Source: Kovacikia minuta CCNUW1 (GTDB taxonomy: Bacteria > Cyanobacteriota > Cyanobacteriia > Leptolyngbyales > Leptolyngbyaceae). From it: DNA of 64,000 nt. Below the pieces are notes generated by a model. The model had not been told where the DNA came from and did no database searches. It worked only from the letters and a program-made list of their open reading frames with translations. The DNA lies in the NCBI RefSeq assembly GCF_020091585.1, contig NZ_CP083582.1, positions 3,348,001-3,412,000 on the forward strand, given 5' to 3'. The translations under genes were made by a program, and so were the position numbers. This document shows, piece by piece, positions 8,097-17,151 of the stretch; position 1 is the stretch's first letter; each line of letters begins with the position of its first letter.

Positions 8097-9313
8097 CTAA
8101 ATTGATGCTCCAAAAAAGTCACAATGGTTGGTTCAACTAATTTGTCTAATTAAACTTAGAGAATGTTTAGAGAGTATTCAGTTGGTTAGTAATCAAGGTC
8201 AAATGAATAAACGAAATGAAATTTTAGTTGGCTCGGCAACTACCTGTTTCGTCTGCAAATGAACTTGTCTCCATTCACCTTTTCCTGATTTCTTTTCGGT
8301 TATTTAACCCGAAATCATGCTCAGGTTCCGCTACACCAATTTCTTCTTTGTCGATTAATTTAATGATTAATATTGCAGGGCAGATAGCGCTACCGATGTG
8401 GCTTCAGCCCCCATCTTCAAAACTACCTGTGAGTAACAATCACATCAGTTGCCAAACCTACACCAAACTCTATGGGGCTATTGTTAATGATAATCCCGCT
8501 GGCTTGAAAGGACTTTATGGAATCTTTATGGAAAAGACTTGTTGTAAGCGGCAATTGTTCCGCTGATCGTTGAAGTCTCGCAATTGATTGTCATAGATTC
8601 CTCAAGATTTTAGAGGTTCTCCTGAATGAGGATTCTCTTTGGAATTGCCTGTTATGGCGAATAATAAGGGCATCGCAATTGCCCTGCTTTCTAGAGCTAC
8701 GTCGAATATAGTCGCAAATTCTAAGGGTGATCTTTCTATAGATAGAGTCGGTTATTCTTAGACCTGGGTAATACTGGTGACGATTATTATTCCAGTCAGA
8801 GGGACTCGCTCAGGGGGATTCGGCGATGCCCTTCCTGGAATTCTCCATTCTAGGGATGCTGAAACATGAAGTTAATTTTTAACAGTCTTTGAACTCATCA
8901 GGCTTTCTTGACAGAAAGCTAAATTTCCGGACTGGGCTTTGAGAAATTCAAATAACACAAGCCGAAAATGATAAGGTTGGGTAATATATTGAAATTTTAG
9001 AATGAAACTTCGTAATTGATCTAGAGCAGCTCGCGGGAGCAGGAGGGGGAAATTACCTTGTTATTTCTACAACAGATCCGCTGGAATAAGCAGTTACTAA
9101 ACATAGGGTTATCATATGTTTAGTAACTGTGTTACACATGGGAATTTGGATGTCTACAGGCTAAGGTTGTGGTTTGAATCATTTGACTGTACGGTTGCTG
9201 AGGGGTGCTAACTTGCACACTTTTTTTGACAGTACGTAATTTCATCAGTCATTAACTGATGCTGAACTCATTGAGAGTGCAAATTGAGAACCTACGATTT
9301 TAGTTCATTCACC
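8097..9313. other. 1.2 kb gene-free divergent region between two glycosyltransferases
   Basis: Long AT-leaning stretch that must contain both promoters of the divergent glycosyltransferase genes. The only longer frame (8228-8566, TTG start) has poor protein character and no ribosome site and is not accepted. A 12-codon start (MRILFGIACYGE, from ATG 8625) reads like the beginning of a glycosyltransferase but stops at once; it may be a gene remnant. A perfect 15-base inverted repeat lies at 9091-9129 (separate entry). Confidence 0.6.
9091..9129. repeat. Perfect 15-base inverted repeat, possible operator or attenuator
   Basis: CAGTTACTAAACATA at 9091-9105 is exactly complementary to 9115-9129, with a nine-base loop. 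There is no T run after it on either strand, so a simple terminator is unlikely. It sits about 185 bases before the start of the plus-strand glycosyltransferase at 9314. Confidence 0.75.
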
Positions 9314-10354
9314 ATGCCAAAGGTATCTGTAATTATTCCAGCCTACAATTCGATGAAGTATCTTCCTCAAACGCTGGAAAGTGTTTTGCAGCAGGATTTT
9401 ACTGATTTTGAAGTGCTAATTGTCAACGACGGTAGTTCAGACCAGATTGAGCAATGGGCAGCGCAGTTGGTTGACCCCCGTGTAAGGCTAATCTCCCAGG
9501 AGAATCAGGGCGTTTCCGCTGCTCGTAATGCAGGGATTGCCCAAGCGAAGGGGGAGTACGTTGCTTTTTTAGATGCGGATGATCTGTGGGAACCCACGAA
9601 GCTTGCCAAGCAGGTGCAGTGTCTGGATAGCAATCCTGAAGTGGGTTTGGTACATACCTGGATGTTTTTTGCGGATGAGCAGGGTAAATCAACAGGTAGG
9701 GTACTGCCTTCGGATGCGGAGGGTTGGGTTTGGGAACGGCTTGCCGAGAAGAATCTGGTGGCGTGTTCTTCGGTGATGGTTCGTCAGGCTTGCTTTGAAT
9801 CAGTTGGCGTGTTTGATTCTACGCTGATTCCGATCGAAGACTGGGATCTGTGGATTCGGATTGCATCGCGCTACCCCTTTGCGGTGATTCGGGAACCGTT
9901 GATGTACTATCGAAAATTGCCAACCAGCATTTCCACAAACTGCAAATTAATGGAAAAATCTTTTTGTTTGCTAATCGAAAAGGTCTTTCAATCCGCACCT
10001 CCAGATTTGCAACTCCTTAAGCCCCGCAGCTATGGTCACGCCTATCTCTGTCTTGCCTGGAAGGCGTTGCAAAGTGCCGATCGAGACTATAACCTGGCGA
10101 TTTCATTTCAGAAGAAAGCTCTTACTTCCTATCCGAAAGCGCGGTTTTCCAAGGAGAATCTTCGCCTCAGTCTGGCGATCTCTTTGATGCGTCTATTTGG
10201 CAGTGATCGGTACACCCAGACCCTATCCCTGTTGTACAAATTACGCCAATCTGCGCTTCAAGGAAATCGATCTTCATCGCTATCAAGCCCCACAGGTTAT
10301 CAATCGGAAACTTTCAAAGTTGTAGAAACCAGAGCAAATGTTTCTAAATATTGA
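9314..10354 (+). CDS. Glycosyltransferase family 2
   Basis: Glycosyltransferase of 346 residues with a clean family 2 N-terminus: VSVIIPAYNSMKYL at 4-17, VNDGSSD at 37-43, and the metal-binding DADD at 87-90. The middle contains IPIEDWDLWIRIA, the ED motif of the acceptor region. The ATG at 9314 fits the start of the fold; a TTG at 9284 would add ten unlikely residues. Directly downstream is a deaminase gene with no clear link. Likely role in capsule, sheath or other exopolysaccharide synthesis at the inner face of the membrane (inference). Confidence 0.9.
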   Translation: MPKVSVIIPAYNSMKYLPQTLESVLQQDFTDFEVLIVNDGSSDQIEQWAAQLVDPRVRLISQENQGVSAARNAGIAQAKGEYVAFLDADDLWEPTKLAKQVQCLDSNPEVGLVHTWMFFADEQGKSTGRVLPSDAEGWVWERLAEKNLVACSSVMVRQACFESVGVFDSTLIPIEDWDLWIRIASRYPFAVIREPLMYYRKLPTSISTNCKLMEKSFCLLIEKVFQSAPPDLQLLKPRSYGHAYLCLAWKALQSADRDYNLAISFQKKALTSYPKARFSKENLRLSLAISLMRLFGSDRYTQTLSLLYKLRQSALQGNRSSSLSSPTGYQSETFKVVETRANVSKY

Positions 10355-10411
10355 ATGAAATCGGTTTGTTACAGAGAGAGGCTCTTTCAGCGTCCCCCTT
10401 GCTATCGCTCC

Positions 10412-10870
10412 ATGCACGACACTTTTATTCGCACCTGCATTAAACTTGCTCAACAAGCTGTAGAAAAAGGAAACCAACCCTTTGGAGCTTGTCTGGTTAA
10501 AAATGGTGAGATTTTGCTAACCGCAGAGAACACGATCCACACAAACCACGACAAAACTCAACATGCAGAGGCAAACCTCGCCAGCCATGCGAATCGAATT
10601 TTTGACCTAGAAACATTGCAAGACTGCACGCTTTACACCAGTACAGAACCCTGTGCGATGTGTTCAGGAGCAATTTATTGGGCGGGTATCCGGCGGGTCG
10701 TGTTTGGGTGTTCTCAGGAAAAGTTTGCTGAATATGCCGGAAAAGCGATCGATATTCCCTGTCGAGTGGTTTTTGCTTATGGGCACCCTCCAACTGAGGT
10801 GGTTGGACCGGTTCTAGAAGAAGAAGCGATCGTGGTGCATCAGGGTTATTGGAAAACGGACAGGCGGTGA
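10412..10870 (+). CDS. Nucleoside/guanine deaminase-like zinc enzyme (CDA fold)
   Basis: Cytidine-deaminase-fold protein of 152 residues. The zinc and proton-shuttle motif HAE is at 51-53 and the second zinc motif PCAMC at 80-84, followed by SGAIYWAGIRRVVFG. This pattern and the length fit guanine deaminase or related nucleobase deaminases better than TadA, which acts on tRNA, although TadA-like activity cannot be excluded. The start is placed at the ATG at 10412 (MHDTFIRTC); an ATG at 10355, directly after the stop of the glycosyltransferase, would add 19 residues that do not resemble the fold. Confidence 0.85.
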   Translation: MHDTFIRTCIKLAQQAVEKGNQPFGACLVKNGEILLTAENTIHTNHDKTQHAEANLASHANRIFDLETLQDCTLYTSTEPCAMCSGAIYWAGIRRVVFGCSQEKFAEYAGKAIDIPCRVVFAYGHPPTEVVGPVLEEEAIVVHQGYWKTDRR

Positions 10871-11033
10871 TAAGGGGGAAAGGATGAGCGATGAGGGATG
10901 AAGGATGAAAGATAAAAGACATCAATTACCAGTTGTCGTACCAATTTAAACGGCATGGCAAATATTTTCCTGTGAGCCCCATCCTCAAAGACTTTTACAA
11001 TCTGCAATCTAAAATCTGCAATCTAAAATGGTT

Positions 11034-11133
11034 AGGACTTACGCAGAAACCGGGTTTCTGAACGAAGATCTGTCATTTAACCGTTGAGATTCTGTCTAGA
11101 AACCCGGTTTCTTTCAAACTGCGCGTAAGTCCT
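11034..11133. repeat. Inverted repeat element with paired AGAAACCGGGTTTCT cores
   Basis: Outer arms AGGACTTACGC (11034-11044) and its complement (11123-11133) enclose two near-palindromic 15-mers, AGAAACCGGGTTTCT at 11045-11059 and AGAAACCCGGTTTCT at 11098-11112. The same two cores, with different outer arms, recur at 55651-55738. Non-coding and MITE-like. The flanks (10871-11033 and 11134-11218) hold only purine-rich and CTTAAAACT-type low-complexity sequence. Confidence 0.8.
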
Positions 11134-11218
11134 GATGGTATCAGTTATCAGTAATTCCCTGTTCCCTGTTCCCTGGTTCTCAACTTAAAACTTAAAACTC
11201 AAAACTTAAAACTCTCCA

Positions 11219-11837
11219 CTATGGAGAAGGAGTTGTCGCTGGCTCAGACTGGGTAGGTGAAGGCGAAGGTTGGGGAGATTCTGGAGTGGGGGCAGATTGG
11301 AGGTTAGATAGGGTGGCGGAAACCAGAGCGTAACCCAGGTAGGCAGGTAGACAAATTGCTACCAGGAGGGCCGATCGCCGCTAAAATCGTGGTCCAATTT
11401 GAGGCAGAACCATAGTGGGTGCGATACGGGTCGTGGGGCAGAAATTCTGGTTGAATAATGTCGCGCAGCGCAAGGGGACGTTTGAAGCGAACCCGGCGAT
11501 CGTCCAATTTTTCCAGTAAAATCCAGCCTGCCTGGGCTTCTTCATCACATAATTGCCGAAATACAGCAGGATTGCGAAACACATCCTGATTTGCCCGCAC
11601 AATTTTAAACTCCCAACCAGTGAGGCGAAGATCCTTAGGAGCCGTGGGAGAACCATTGGAAGGTGAAGAGTCTACCAGGGAATAGGTTTCTTTCGATTCA
11701 TAGGGTGTCAAGACTACTTCTTCCTCCTCACGCTGACGTTCTAAAACTGCCTGTTGCCATCGTAACCAACCACTGGCAGCCATTGCTTGAATACCGAGGC
11801 TGCCAACAAACAAACTCAAGAGCTTGATTTCGAGCAT
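11219..11837 (-). CDS. Membrane protein of unknown function, frame broken by one extra base
   Basis: As sequenced the frame from 11837 stops at 11304 after an unnatural tail (GPPGSNLSTCLPGLRSG). If one C at 11371-11372 is removed, the sequence becomes a GCGATCGCC site and the frame continues to 11219, giving about 205 residues with a convincing membrane helix (LLVAICLPAYLGYALV) and a Pro/Ser/Thr-rich end. The N-terminus has another hydrophobic segment (LLSLFVGSLGIQAMAAS), then Glu-rich sequence, then a domain with WEFKIVRANQDVF and AGWILLEKLDDRRVRFKR. Family not recognised. The break is probably a sequence error. Confidence 0.65.
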
Positions 11838-12134
11838 GCATGGAGGGGGAAAGGGGTAAAGAGATGAGGGGGTAAGGAGATGAGGGGATGATAAGTAAAA
11901 TGACTTAAGGGAGAGTACTAAAGTGCTTAATGCAACTCTTATTAGCGCGAATATAACAGTTATTTTGGCAACTGCAACCGTCTTAAAGGGGGAAATTAGG
12001 GAAAGGATAAAGGATAAGGGATAAAGGATAAAAAGTGCCAGGTGTCAGTTATCAGGTGTCAGTTATCGGCAATTTACTCTCCACTATTCACCGTTCTCAA
12101 CTTAAAACTCAAAACTCAAAACTTAAAACTCTCT
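11838..12134. other. Non-coding purine-rich repeats
   Basis: No gene. Contains GGGGATGA/AAGGATAAGGGATAA-type low-complexity runs and a second copy of the CTTAAAACTCAAAACT text also seen near 11180-11215. Confidence 0.6.
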
Positions 12135-13265
12135 TCACCGCTTTCCCAGATATCCTTCTACCAGCAAATCTGAACCGATCGATCGCCATTTTACTTGCTC
12201 CAGTAGAATTGCATCAGTCATCATCGGCAATCCCAAATCGCCTATTGGAGAAGGTGCGGTGCTGCCACCGATAATTTTGGGCGCGATGAAGGCGAGGATT
12301 TTTTGAATCGAACCATCAGCGATCGCCTGGGCTGCCAGGGTACCGCCGCATTCCCAGAGAACACTGAGGTAGCCGCGATCGTACAAATAGGTCATCAACG
12401 TAGAAGGAATAAGTGGGTTTAATTCTAATACTTCTATTCCACGTTGCTTTAGCATTTCCTGAAATTTTGGTTGCGCCTTAGGTTCCGTTACAACCAATGT
12501 GGGAGCCAGGGAGGTATCCCAGAGATTGGCATCGTCAGGAAGATCGAGCGATCGACTCATGACAACGCGCAATGGCGTAGGGCTTTCTTGGCGGCTGGTC
12601 AGGAGTGGATTGTCACGCCGGACGGTGTTTCCACCCACAACAACTGCGTCACACCCCAACCGCAGTTGATGCACTTCAGCACGGGCAGCAGGACTGGTAA
12701 CCCAGGCACTATGACCTGTGGTTGTTGCAATTTTGCCATCCAGGGTCATGGCATACTTGAGAATGCCAAACGGGCGCTGGTATAAAATCCGATGGATAAA
12801 AGCTTCATTTAGCGTCCGACAGGCCGCTTCTTCCACACCAACCACCACTTCAATCCCTGCCTGTTGCAGGCGGGCAATTCCCCCCCCGGAAACCCTGGGA
12901 TCAGGGTCTACCATTCCCACCACAACCCGTTTTATCCCCGCTGCTAGGATCGCCTCTGAGCAGGGCGGCGTTCGTCCGTAGTGGTTGCAAGGCTCCAGGT
13001 TGACGTACAACGTAGCACCTCTGGCACGCTCTTTTGCTTGCCGCAGGGCAAAAACTTCGGCATGGGGTTGTCCCGCTGCGGGATGAAAGCCTTCCCCAAT
13101 AATTTCACTATTCTGCACAATGACTGAACCGACTAACGGATTGGGCGCGGTACGTCCCAGTGCCTTTCTCGCCAATTCCAGGCAGCGTTGCATGTAAGTG
13201 GCATCCTGTGGTTGAGAAGGGCTAGATTTGAGATTTGAAGGAGAATTTTGGGAAGAATCAATCAT
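12135..13265 (-). CDS. ribD: Bifunctional riboflavin biosynthesis deaminase/reductase RibD
   Basis: Two-domain enzyme of riboflavin synthesis, 376 residues. The N-terminal deaminase half shows the zinc motifs HAE (about residue 69) and PCNHYGRTPPC (about 93-103) and the family start YMQRCLELARKALGRTAPNP. The C-terminal half (about 150-370) is the NADPH-dependent reductase with RPFGILKYAMTLDGKIAT and VVVGGNTVRRDNPLLT. Together they deaminate and then reduce the pyrimidine ring intermediate. The ATG at 13265 is used; a GTG at 13271 adds two residues. Divergent from the small secreted protein at 13310. Confidence 0.95.
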   Translation of the reverse strand: MIDSSQNSPSNLKSSPSQPQDATYMQRCLELARKALGRTAPNPLVGSVIVQNSEIIGEGFHPAAGQPHAEVFALRQAKERARGATLYVNLEPCNHYGRTPPCSEAILAAGIKRVVVGMVDPDPRVSGGGIARLQQAGIEVVVGVEEAACRTLNEAFIHRILYQRPFGILKYAMTLDGKIATTTGHSAWVTSPAARAEVHQLRLGCDAVVVGGNTVRRDNPLLTSRQESPTPLRVVMSRSLDLPDDANLWDTSLAPTLVVTEPKAQPKFQEMLKQRGIEVLELNPLIPSTLMTYLYDRGYLSVLWECGGTLAAQAIADGSIQKILAFIAPKIIGGSTAPSPIGDLGLPMMTDAILLEQVKWRSIGSDLLVEGYLGKR

Positions 13266-13309
13266 AGTCACAGTTAATTCGGTTCATCTTGTAATCAACC
13301 CCACCTGCG

Positions 13310-13759
13310 ATGAGAAGTACCCTCAAAAAATTCTGTTGCACGATCGCTTTTACCGCCACCGTTGTAGGGTCATTCATTCCTGCAATTCCAATCTTGAACA
13401 GTGCTGCCAATGCTGCTCCCGCTAAAAGCGGTTGGGTCGCAGTTACCACCGACAGTCGAAATAAGACCTGGTACGTGGACAATGGCTCGATTCAAGGACG
13501 GGGGCGCTATCGGTACTTCTGGTCTTACATTGTAGGGGGTACACCCTACCCCGATAGTGGCAAGATTGCTTACAGTACAGCCTTTTACCTATCTGTCGAT
13601 TGTCAACAGAAACGATTTCGCCTGCGCTTTGCCAAATCTCTCGACGAAAATAATAAGGTGATTAAGGAATACGACTTTGGTGACAAAGGACCGATGGGAG
13701 GTGCAAGGGCAGATTCCGGAGAAGCCGCTTCGTTAAACCATGTTTGCTCGAGACGATGA
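13310..13759 (+). CDS. Small secreted protein, surface-adhesin E-like
   Basis: Protein of 149 residues with a signal peptide (basic start, hydrophobic run, then SAANA about residues 31-35). The mature part is strand-rich: GWVAVTTDSRNKTWYVDNGSI, a tyrosine/tryptophan-rich RYRYFWSYIVGGTPY, SVDCQQKRFRLR and a terminal NHVCSRR. Two cysteines (DCQQ and HVC) may form a disulfide. The pattern resembles small secreted domains of the surface-adhesin E type that are common in cyanobacteria. Function unknown; probably periplasmic. Confidence 0.75.
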   Translation: MRSTLKKFCCTIAFTATVVGSFIPAIPILNSAANAAPAKSGWVAVTTDSRNKTWYVDNGSIQGRGRYRYFWSYIVGGTPYPDSGKIAYSTAFYLSVDCQQKRFRLRFAKSLDENNKVIKEYDFGDKGPMGGARADSGEAASLNHVCSRR

Positions 13760-13811
13760 GAATTTCAACTAAAGGAAATCCGATTTCTGAGATTTAAGGA
13801 GATTTGATGGC

Positions 13812-13842
13812 AACAAAAAGGACAGGCTTGAAACCTGTCCTT
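13812..13842 (-). terminator. Rho-independent terminator of ndhH
   Basis: AAGGACAGG at 13818-13826 pairs with CCTGTCCTT at 13834-13842 around a seven-base loop. On the minus strand the stem runs into a T stretch, just after the ndhH stop at 13866. Because the stem is symmetric it may also slow transcription from the plus-strand gene ending at 13759. Confidence 0.8.
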
Positions 13843-13865
13843 GAACAAAAGTCATTAGGTAGGAG

Positions 13866-15050
13866 TTAGCGATCGACCGATCCCATGATGATGTCGATGC
13901 TGCCCAGGATTGCTACAATATCCGCTACCTTCATGCCCCGTAGCAGGTGGGGCAAGACTTGCAGGTTGTTAAAGTCCGCCGCCCGAACTTTGAAACGCCA
14001 GGGGAAAACACTATCGTTGCCCTTGATAAATACACCCAGTTCCCCTTTACCACTTTCCAGGCGAACATAATGTTCCCCTTCGGGAACTTTCCAGGTGGGA
14101 GCCAATTTCTTCCCAATAAACTGGTAGTCAAAGCTACTCCACTCGGATTTAGGACCGGCTGCCATCCGCTTTGCTTCCAGGTTTTCGTAGGGGCCACCGG
14201 GGAGTCCTTTCAGCGCTTGCCGGATGATCTTGACCGACTCGCGCATTTCTCGCATCCGCACCATGTAACGGGCAAGGGCATCTCCTGCTGTCTCCCATTG
14301 CACCTCCCAGTCAAAGTCGTCATAGCACTCGTAGTGATCGACCTTACGAAGATCCCACTTAACGCCTGAGCCACGCAGCATTGGACCTGACAACCCCCAA
14401 TTAATCGCCTCATCACGGGTGATGGTGCCAATCCCCTCGATCCGACGACGGAAAATGGGATTATTGGTTACCAGACGCTCGTACTCATCTACCTTAGGCA
14501 GGAAGTAGTCGCAAAAATCTGCACACTTATCGACCCAACCATAGGGCAGGTCGGCAGCAACTCCGCCAATCCGCCAGTAATTATTGTTGACCATGCGGTA
14601 GCCTGTTGCCGCTTCCCATAGGTCATAAATTAATTCACGCTCACGGAACTGGTAGAAAAAGGGAGTTTGGGCACCTACGTCTGCCAGGAATGGACCAAAC
14701 CAGAGCAGGTGATTTGCAATGCGGTTCAGCTCCAGCATAATCACCCGAATATAGCTGGCTCGTTTGGGAACTGCAATCCCTGCCAGTTTTTCGGGGGCGT
14801 TAACCGTAATTGCCTCGTTGAACATGCCTGCCGCATAATCCCATCGGCTGACATAGGGAACATACATGACAACCGTGCGGTTTTCGGCAATTTTTTCCAT
14901 CCCCCGGTGCAAGTAACCAATCACAGGTTCGCAGTCAAGCACATTCTCCCCATCCAGGGTGACAATCAACCTCAACACTCCATGCATCGAGGGATGATGA
15001 GGCCCCATGTTGAGCACCATGGGTTCAGTTTTTGTCTCAATCATTGCCAT
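13866..15050 (-). CDS. ndhH: NAD(P)H-quinone oxidoreductase subunit H (NDH-1)
   Basis: 49-kDa-type subunit of the cyanobacterial NDH-1 complex, 394 residues, full length. It carries the family hallmarks [16 protein letters not shown] near the N-terminus, [17 protein letters not shown], and a C-terminus ending DIIMGSVDR. This subunit lines the quinone site in the peripheral arm on the thylakoid or plasma membrane and takes part in respiration and cyclic electron flow. It is followed by a good terminator. The IS110-type element lies upstream of its promoter region. Confidence 0.97.
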   Translation of the reverse strand: MAMIETKTEPMVLNMGPHHPSMHGVLRLIVTLDGENVLDCEPVIGYLHRGMEKIAENRTVVMYVPYVSRWDYAAGMFNEAITVNAPEKLAGIAVPKRASYIRVIMLELNRIANHLLWFGPFLADVGAQTPFFYQFRERELIYDLWEAATGYRMVNNNYWRIGGVAADLPYGWVDKCADFCDYFLPKVDEYERLVTNNPIFRRRIEGIGTITRDEAINWGLSGPMLRGSGVKWDLRKVDHYECYDDFDWEVQWETAGDALARYMVRMREMRESVKIIRQALKGLPGGPYENLEAKRMAAGPKSEWSSFDYQFIGKKLAPTWKVPEGEHYVRLESGKGELGVFIKGNDSVFPWRFKVRAADFNNLQVLPHLLRGMKVADIVAILGSIDIIMGSVDR

Positions 15051-15352
15051 AGAAGAACGGTCTCCCCTTTTGTGAAGGTCTGCGAAGTGGCTGGGTACAC
15101 TTTAGATTATAAGGACTGGTGGCTAGAAGAGTTGATTATGAGCGAGCTAGATTCTATTCAGGATGTCAAGGACAACCATAGAAAATAGGCGATAGAAGGG
15201 TTAGCCATCAGTGATCAGCAAAAGGCTAATAGCTGACGGCTGACGGCTAAATTACTCAGTCTCGCTCACAACGGGTTTGAAGCTGCAAAGCAGGGTTCGT
15301 TGACAGCCCCTAAGAATTGCGAATTAAACCATATCGGCAATTCCAATCGTAA

Positions 15353-15533
15353 GGGCTTAGCATTCGGGCAGAAACCTTTGCCATCGCCGAAAGCGTCTCT
15401 GCCGCATGCTAAGCCCCTTGTGTGTAGGGCAGCTTTCAGCAACAGTAATGAAAGTTGGGTCAGGTCAAGTGCACTCTGGTATGCCCCTAAGGCTAGCCAA
15501 GCCTGGATGTAGATTAGACGCTTTTGCTGACCC
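15353..15533 (+). ncRNA. Candidate IS110 bridge (seek) RNA
   Basis: Two hairpin domains lie in the left end. The first has an 11-base perfect stem (15353-15363 with 15406-15416), then GGCAGA 15367-15372 with TCTGCC 15398-15403, around a 25-base internal loop. The second is closed by GGGTCAG 15457-15463 and CTGACCC 15527-15533 and encloses a 63-base region with a smaller hairpin (AGGCTAGCCAAGCCT). Two looped domains of about 180 bases in all match the known layout of IS110 bridge RNAs, which guide target and donor choice. Transcript ends and guide pairing were not determined. Confidence 0.5.
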
Positions 15534-15662
15534 TAAGCCCGCTCCAGCCGCTCACCACACTGAACAGTATCATAGGGCTGCCCCTGCAGTGGACATGACC
15601 CTGGACTGACAAGGAAAGTGGGTTCTGAGGCTGTAAACCCTGGATGGATTGAAGGAGCCTTT

Positions 15663-16658
15663 ATGTCATCGTCGTCCCCTGTCGTTGATGCTGTATTGGG
15701 TTTAGACATTGGCAAAACACGGATTCATGGGGTGTTGCTCTGTGGCACCCAAGCGCTTCGACGCAAAGCGGTCGCCAACACAGTTGCTGGGCACCAAGAA
15801 TTGCTCGCTTGGTTGAGCCAGCAACGCTTTACCCAGTTACATGCCTGTCTCGAAGCCACCAGCACCTATGGGCATGCCATCGCCAAGCAGTTGCATCACG
15901 CCGGGTATGGCGTGACGATTGCCAATCCCCAAGCGGTCCATGCTTATGCCCAGAGTCGCTTGAGTCGCACCAAGACCGATGCGGCTGATGCTCGCTTAAT
16001 TGCCGAATACTGCCGTGACCTGAAGCCTGAGCTTTGGCAACCACCGGCCCCTGAGGTGGAAGTGTTGCAAAATCTGATGCGACGGGTGCAGGCCCTCGAG
16101 CAGATGATTGGACAGGAAACCAATCGCCTCGAAACGGCTCCCCCTGAGTTGGTAAGCGAGATTAATACTCACATCACCTTTATGGAAGACCAACTCAAAG
16201 CCTTGCGAGACAAGATTCGAACCCATATCGACCAATTCCCCGGTCTCAAACGGCAACACGAATTGCTCGATTCGATTCCTGGTATTGGTCCTCACACCGC
16301 GGCCCTGATTCTCGCAGAAATCGGCAGTTGGCAGCACTTTGCTTCGGCTCGGCAGTTGGCGGCTTACGCCGGACTCACGCCCCAGGAAAAAACCTCTGGC
16401 ACATCGATTCACGGCAAGCCCAGGCTGTGCAAACTTGGTAATGCCCGCTTACGCAAAGCCCTGTTTCTCCCAGCCCTGTGCCTTTTACGCTGGAGCAAGC
16501 CGATTCAAGCTTGGCGCGCACAACTCCTCCAGCGCCACAAAACTAAGCGTCAAGTCGTCGGGGCCGTGATGCATAAGCTGATTCGCTGGATTTACGGGGT
16601 TCTGCACGCCAATAAACCTTTTGACGCCCAGGTCTGCTTCCCGACCTCATCGACTTGA
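15663..16658 (+). CDS. IS110 family transposase (DEDD recombinase)
   Basis: Transposase of 331 residues with both family domains intact. The RuvC-like N-terminal domain shows the DEDD tetrad: D15 in GLDIGKTR, E64 in CLEATSTYG, and D106 and D109 in TKTDAADARL. A coiled stretch at 130-195 is followed by the C-terminal domain with SIPGIGPHTAALILAEIG and the serine region KTSGTSIHGKPRLCKLGNAR (S245/S248), where the catalytic serine of the family lies. The ATG at 15663 follows GGAG. The length is normal and the frame unbroken, so the element could be active. Confidence 0.93.
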   Translation: MSSSSPVVDAVLGLDIGKTRIHGVLLCGTQALRRKAVANTVAGHQELLAWLSQQRFTQLHACLEATSTYGHAIAKQLHHAGYGVTIANPQAVHAYAQSRLSRTKTDAADARLIAEYCRDLKPELWQPPAPEVEVLQNLMRRVQALEQMIGQETNRLETAPPELVSEINTHITFMEDQLKALRDKIRTHIDQFPGLKRQHELLDSIPGIGPHTAALILAEIGSWQHFASARQLAAYAGLTPQEKTSGTSIHGKPRLCKLGNARLRKALFLPALCLLRWSKPIQAWRAQLLQRHKTKRQVVGAVMHKLIRWIYGVLHANKPFDAQVCFPTSST

Positions 16659-16683
16659 CACCTGCAACTTTGCACAGTATCTA
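16655..16683 (+). promoter_or_regulatory. Outward-facing sigma70-like promoter at the IS right end
   Basis: TTGACA at 16655-16660 overlaps the transposase stop codon. It is followed after exactly 17 bases by TATCTA at 16678-16683. In IS110 elements a -35 box in the right end is known to join a -10 box of the left end after circle formation; here a usable -10 already follows. Transcription from it would run antisense into queF. Confidence 0.45.
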
Positions 16684-16713
16684 CAAGTTACCGATTTTAT
16701 TTTGTTCTTGTTC

Positions 16714-17151
16714 CTAAGCTTCTTTATGGTGGTTCACTTCAATCACCGTGTGGACATTCCCACGGGGTAAGAAGTCACCTTTAATCCGAATTTCTAGGGG
16801 ATCACAGGCGGCGATGAAATCATCCAGGATTTGATTGACAGACTCTTCGTGGGAAATGTAGCGATCGCGGTAGTTGTTGATATATAGCTTCAACGCCTTC
16901 AACTCCACGACCCGCTGATTAGGAACATAGGTAAGGTGGATAGTGGCAAAGTCAGGATAACCAGAAAACGGGCACTTACAGGTAAATTCCGGCAGCGTAA
17001 TATGAATTTCGTAGCGCCGTCCAATCCTGGGATTGGGAAACGTAATCAAGGTGCCCTCTGCAATTAAACGCTCCCCATATTTTGACTCTGTACTGTGTTC
17101 CTGATTTTCAGTTTCAGAGAGGGGCGATCGCTGGGCGGGAGAATAGCTCAT
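16714..17151 (-). CDS. queF: NADPH-dependent 7-cyano-7-deazaguanine reductase QueF
   Basis: Reduces preQ0 to preQ1 in queuosine synthesis. 145 residues, the short (type I) form. Catalytic and substrate residues are visible: Cys60 in CKCPFSG, Asp67 in PDF, the VELKALKLY strand (83-90, with the preQ0-binding Glu) and HEE at 101-103. The C-terminal GDFLPRGNVHTVIEVNHH matches the family. It stands alone between an IS and a gap. The right-end promoter of the IS points at its 3' end. Confidence 0.95.
   Translation of the reverse strand: MSYSPAQRSPLSETENQEHSTESKYGERLIAEGTLITFPNPRIGRRYEIHITLPEFTCKCPFSGYPDFATIHLTYVPNQRVVELKALKLYINNYRDRYISHEESVNQILDDFIAACDPLEIRIKGDFLPRGNVHTVIEVNHHKEA

Larger units (their letters stand above)
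15280..16685 (+). mobile_element. IS110-type insertion sequence (approximate ends)
   Basis: A transposase gene of the IS110 family with about 380 bases of non-coding, highly structured sequence before it and only about 30 to 50 bases after it, fitted between ndhH and queF. The long left end is typical of the IS110 group, in which the left end encodes the guide RNA. The ends cannot be fixed without an empty site: IS110 elements make no clear target duplication. A 7-base inverted pair, TGCAAAG at 15284-15290 and CTTTGCA at 16668-16674, is a candidate subterminal repeat. The element broke no gene here. Confidence 0.75.

Noticed and set aside
8228-8566. Plus-strand frame of 112 codons in the glycosyltransferase gap
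   Set aside because: TTG start, no ribosome site, unnatural composition and no recognisable motif.
8625-8740. Short MRILFGIACYGE start followed, after a shift, by an ANNKGIAIALLSRATSN frame
   Set aside because: Looks faintly like a glycosyltransferase start, but it is too short and needs a shift at an early stop; mentioned only as a possible remnant.
13947-14369. Plus-strand frame of 140 codons inside ndhH
   Set aside because: Shadow of the conserved ndhH coding sequence on the other strand.
15280-16685. IS1111 subgroup assignment of the IS
   Set aside because: IS1111 elements have their guide RNA in a long right end and clear subterminal repeats; here the long non-coding part is on the left and only a 7-base inverted pair was found.
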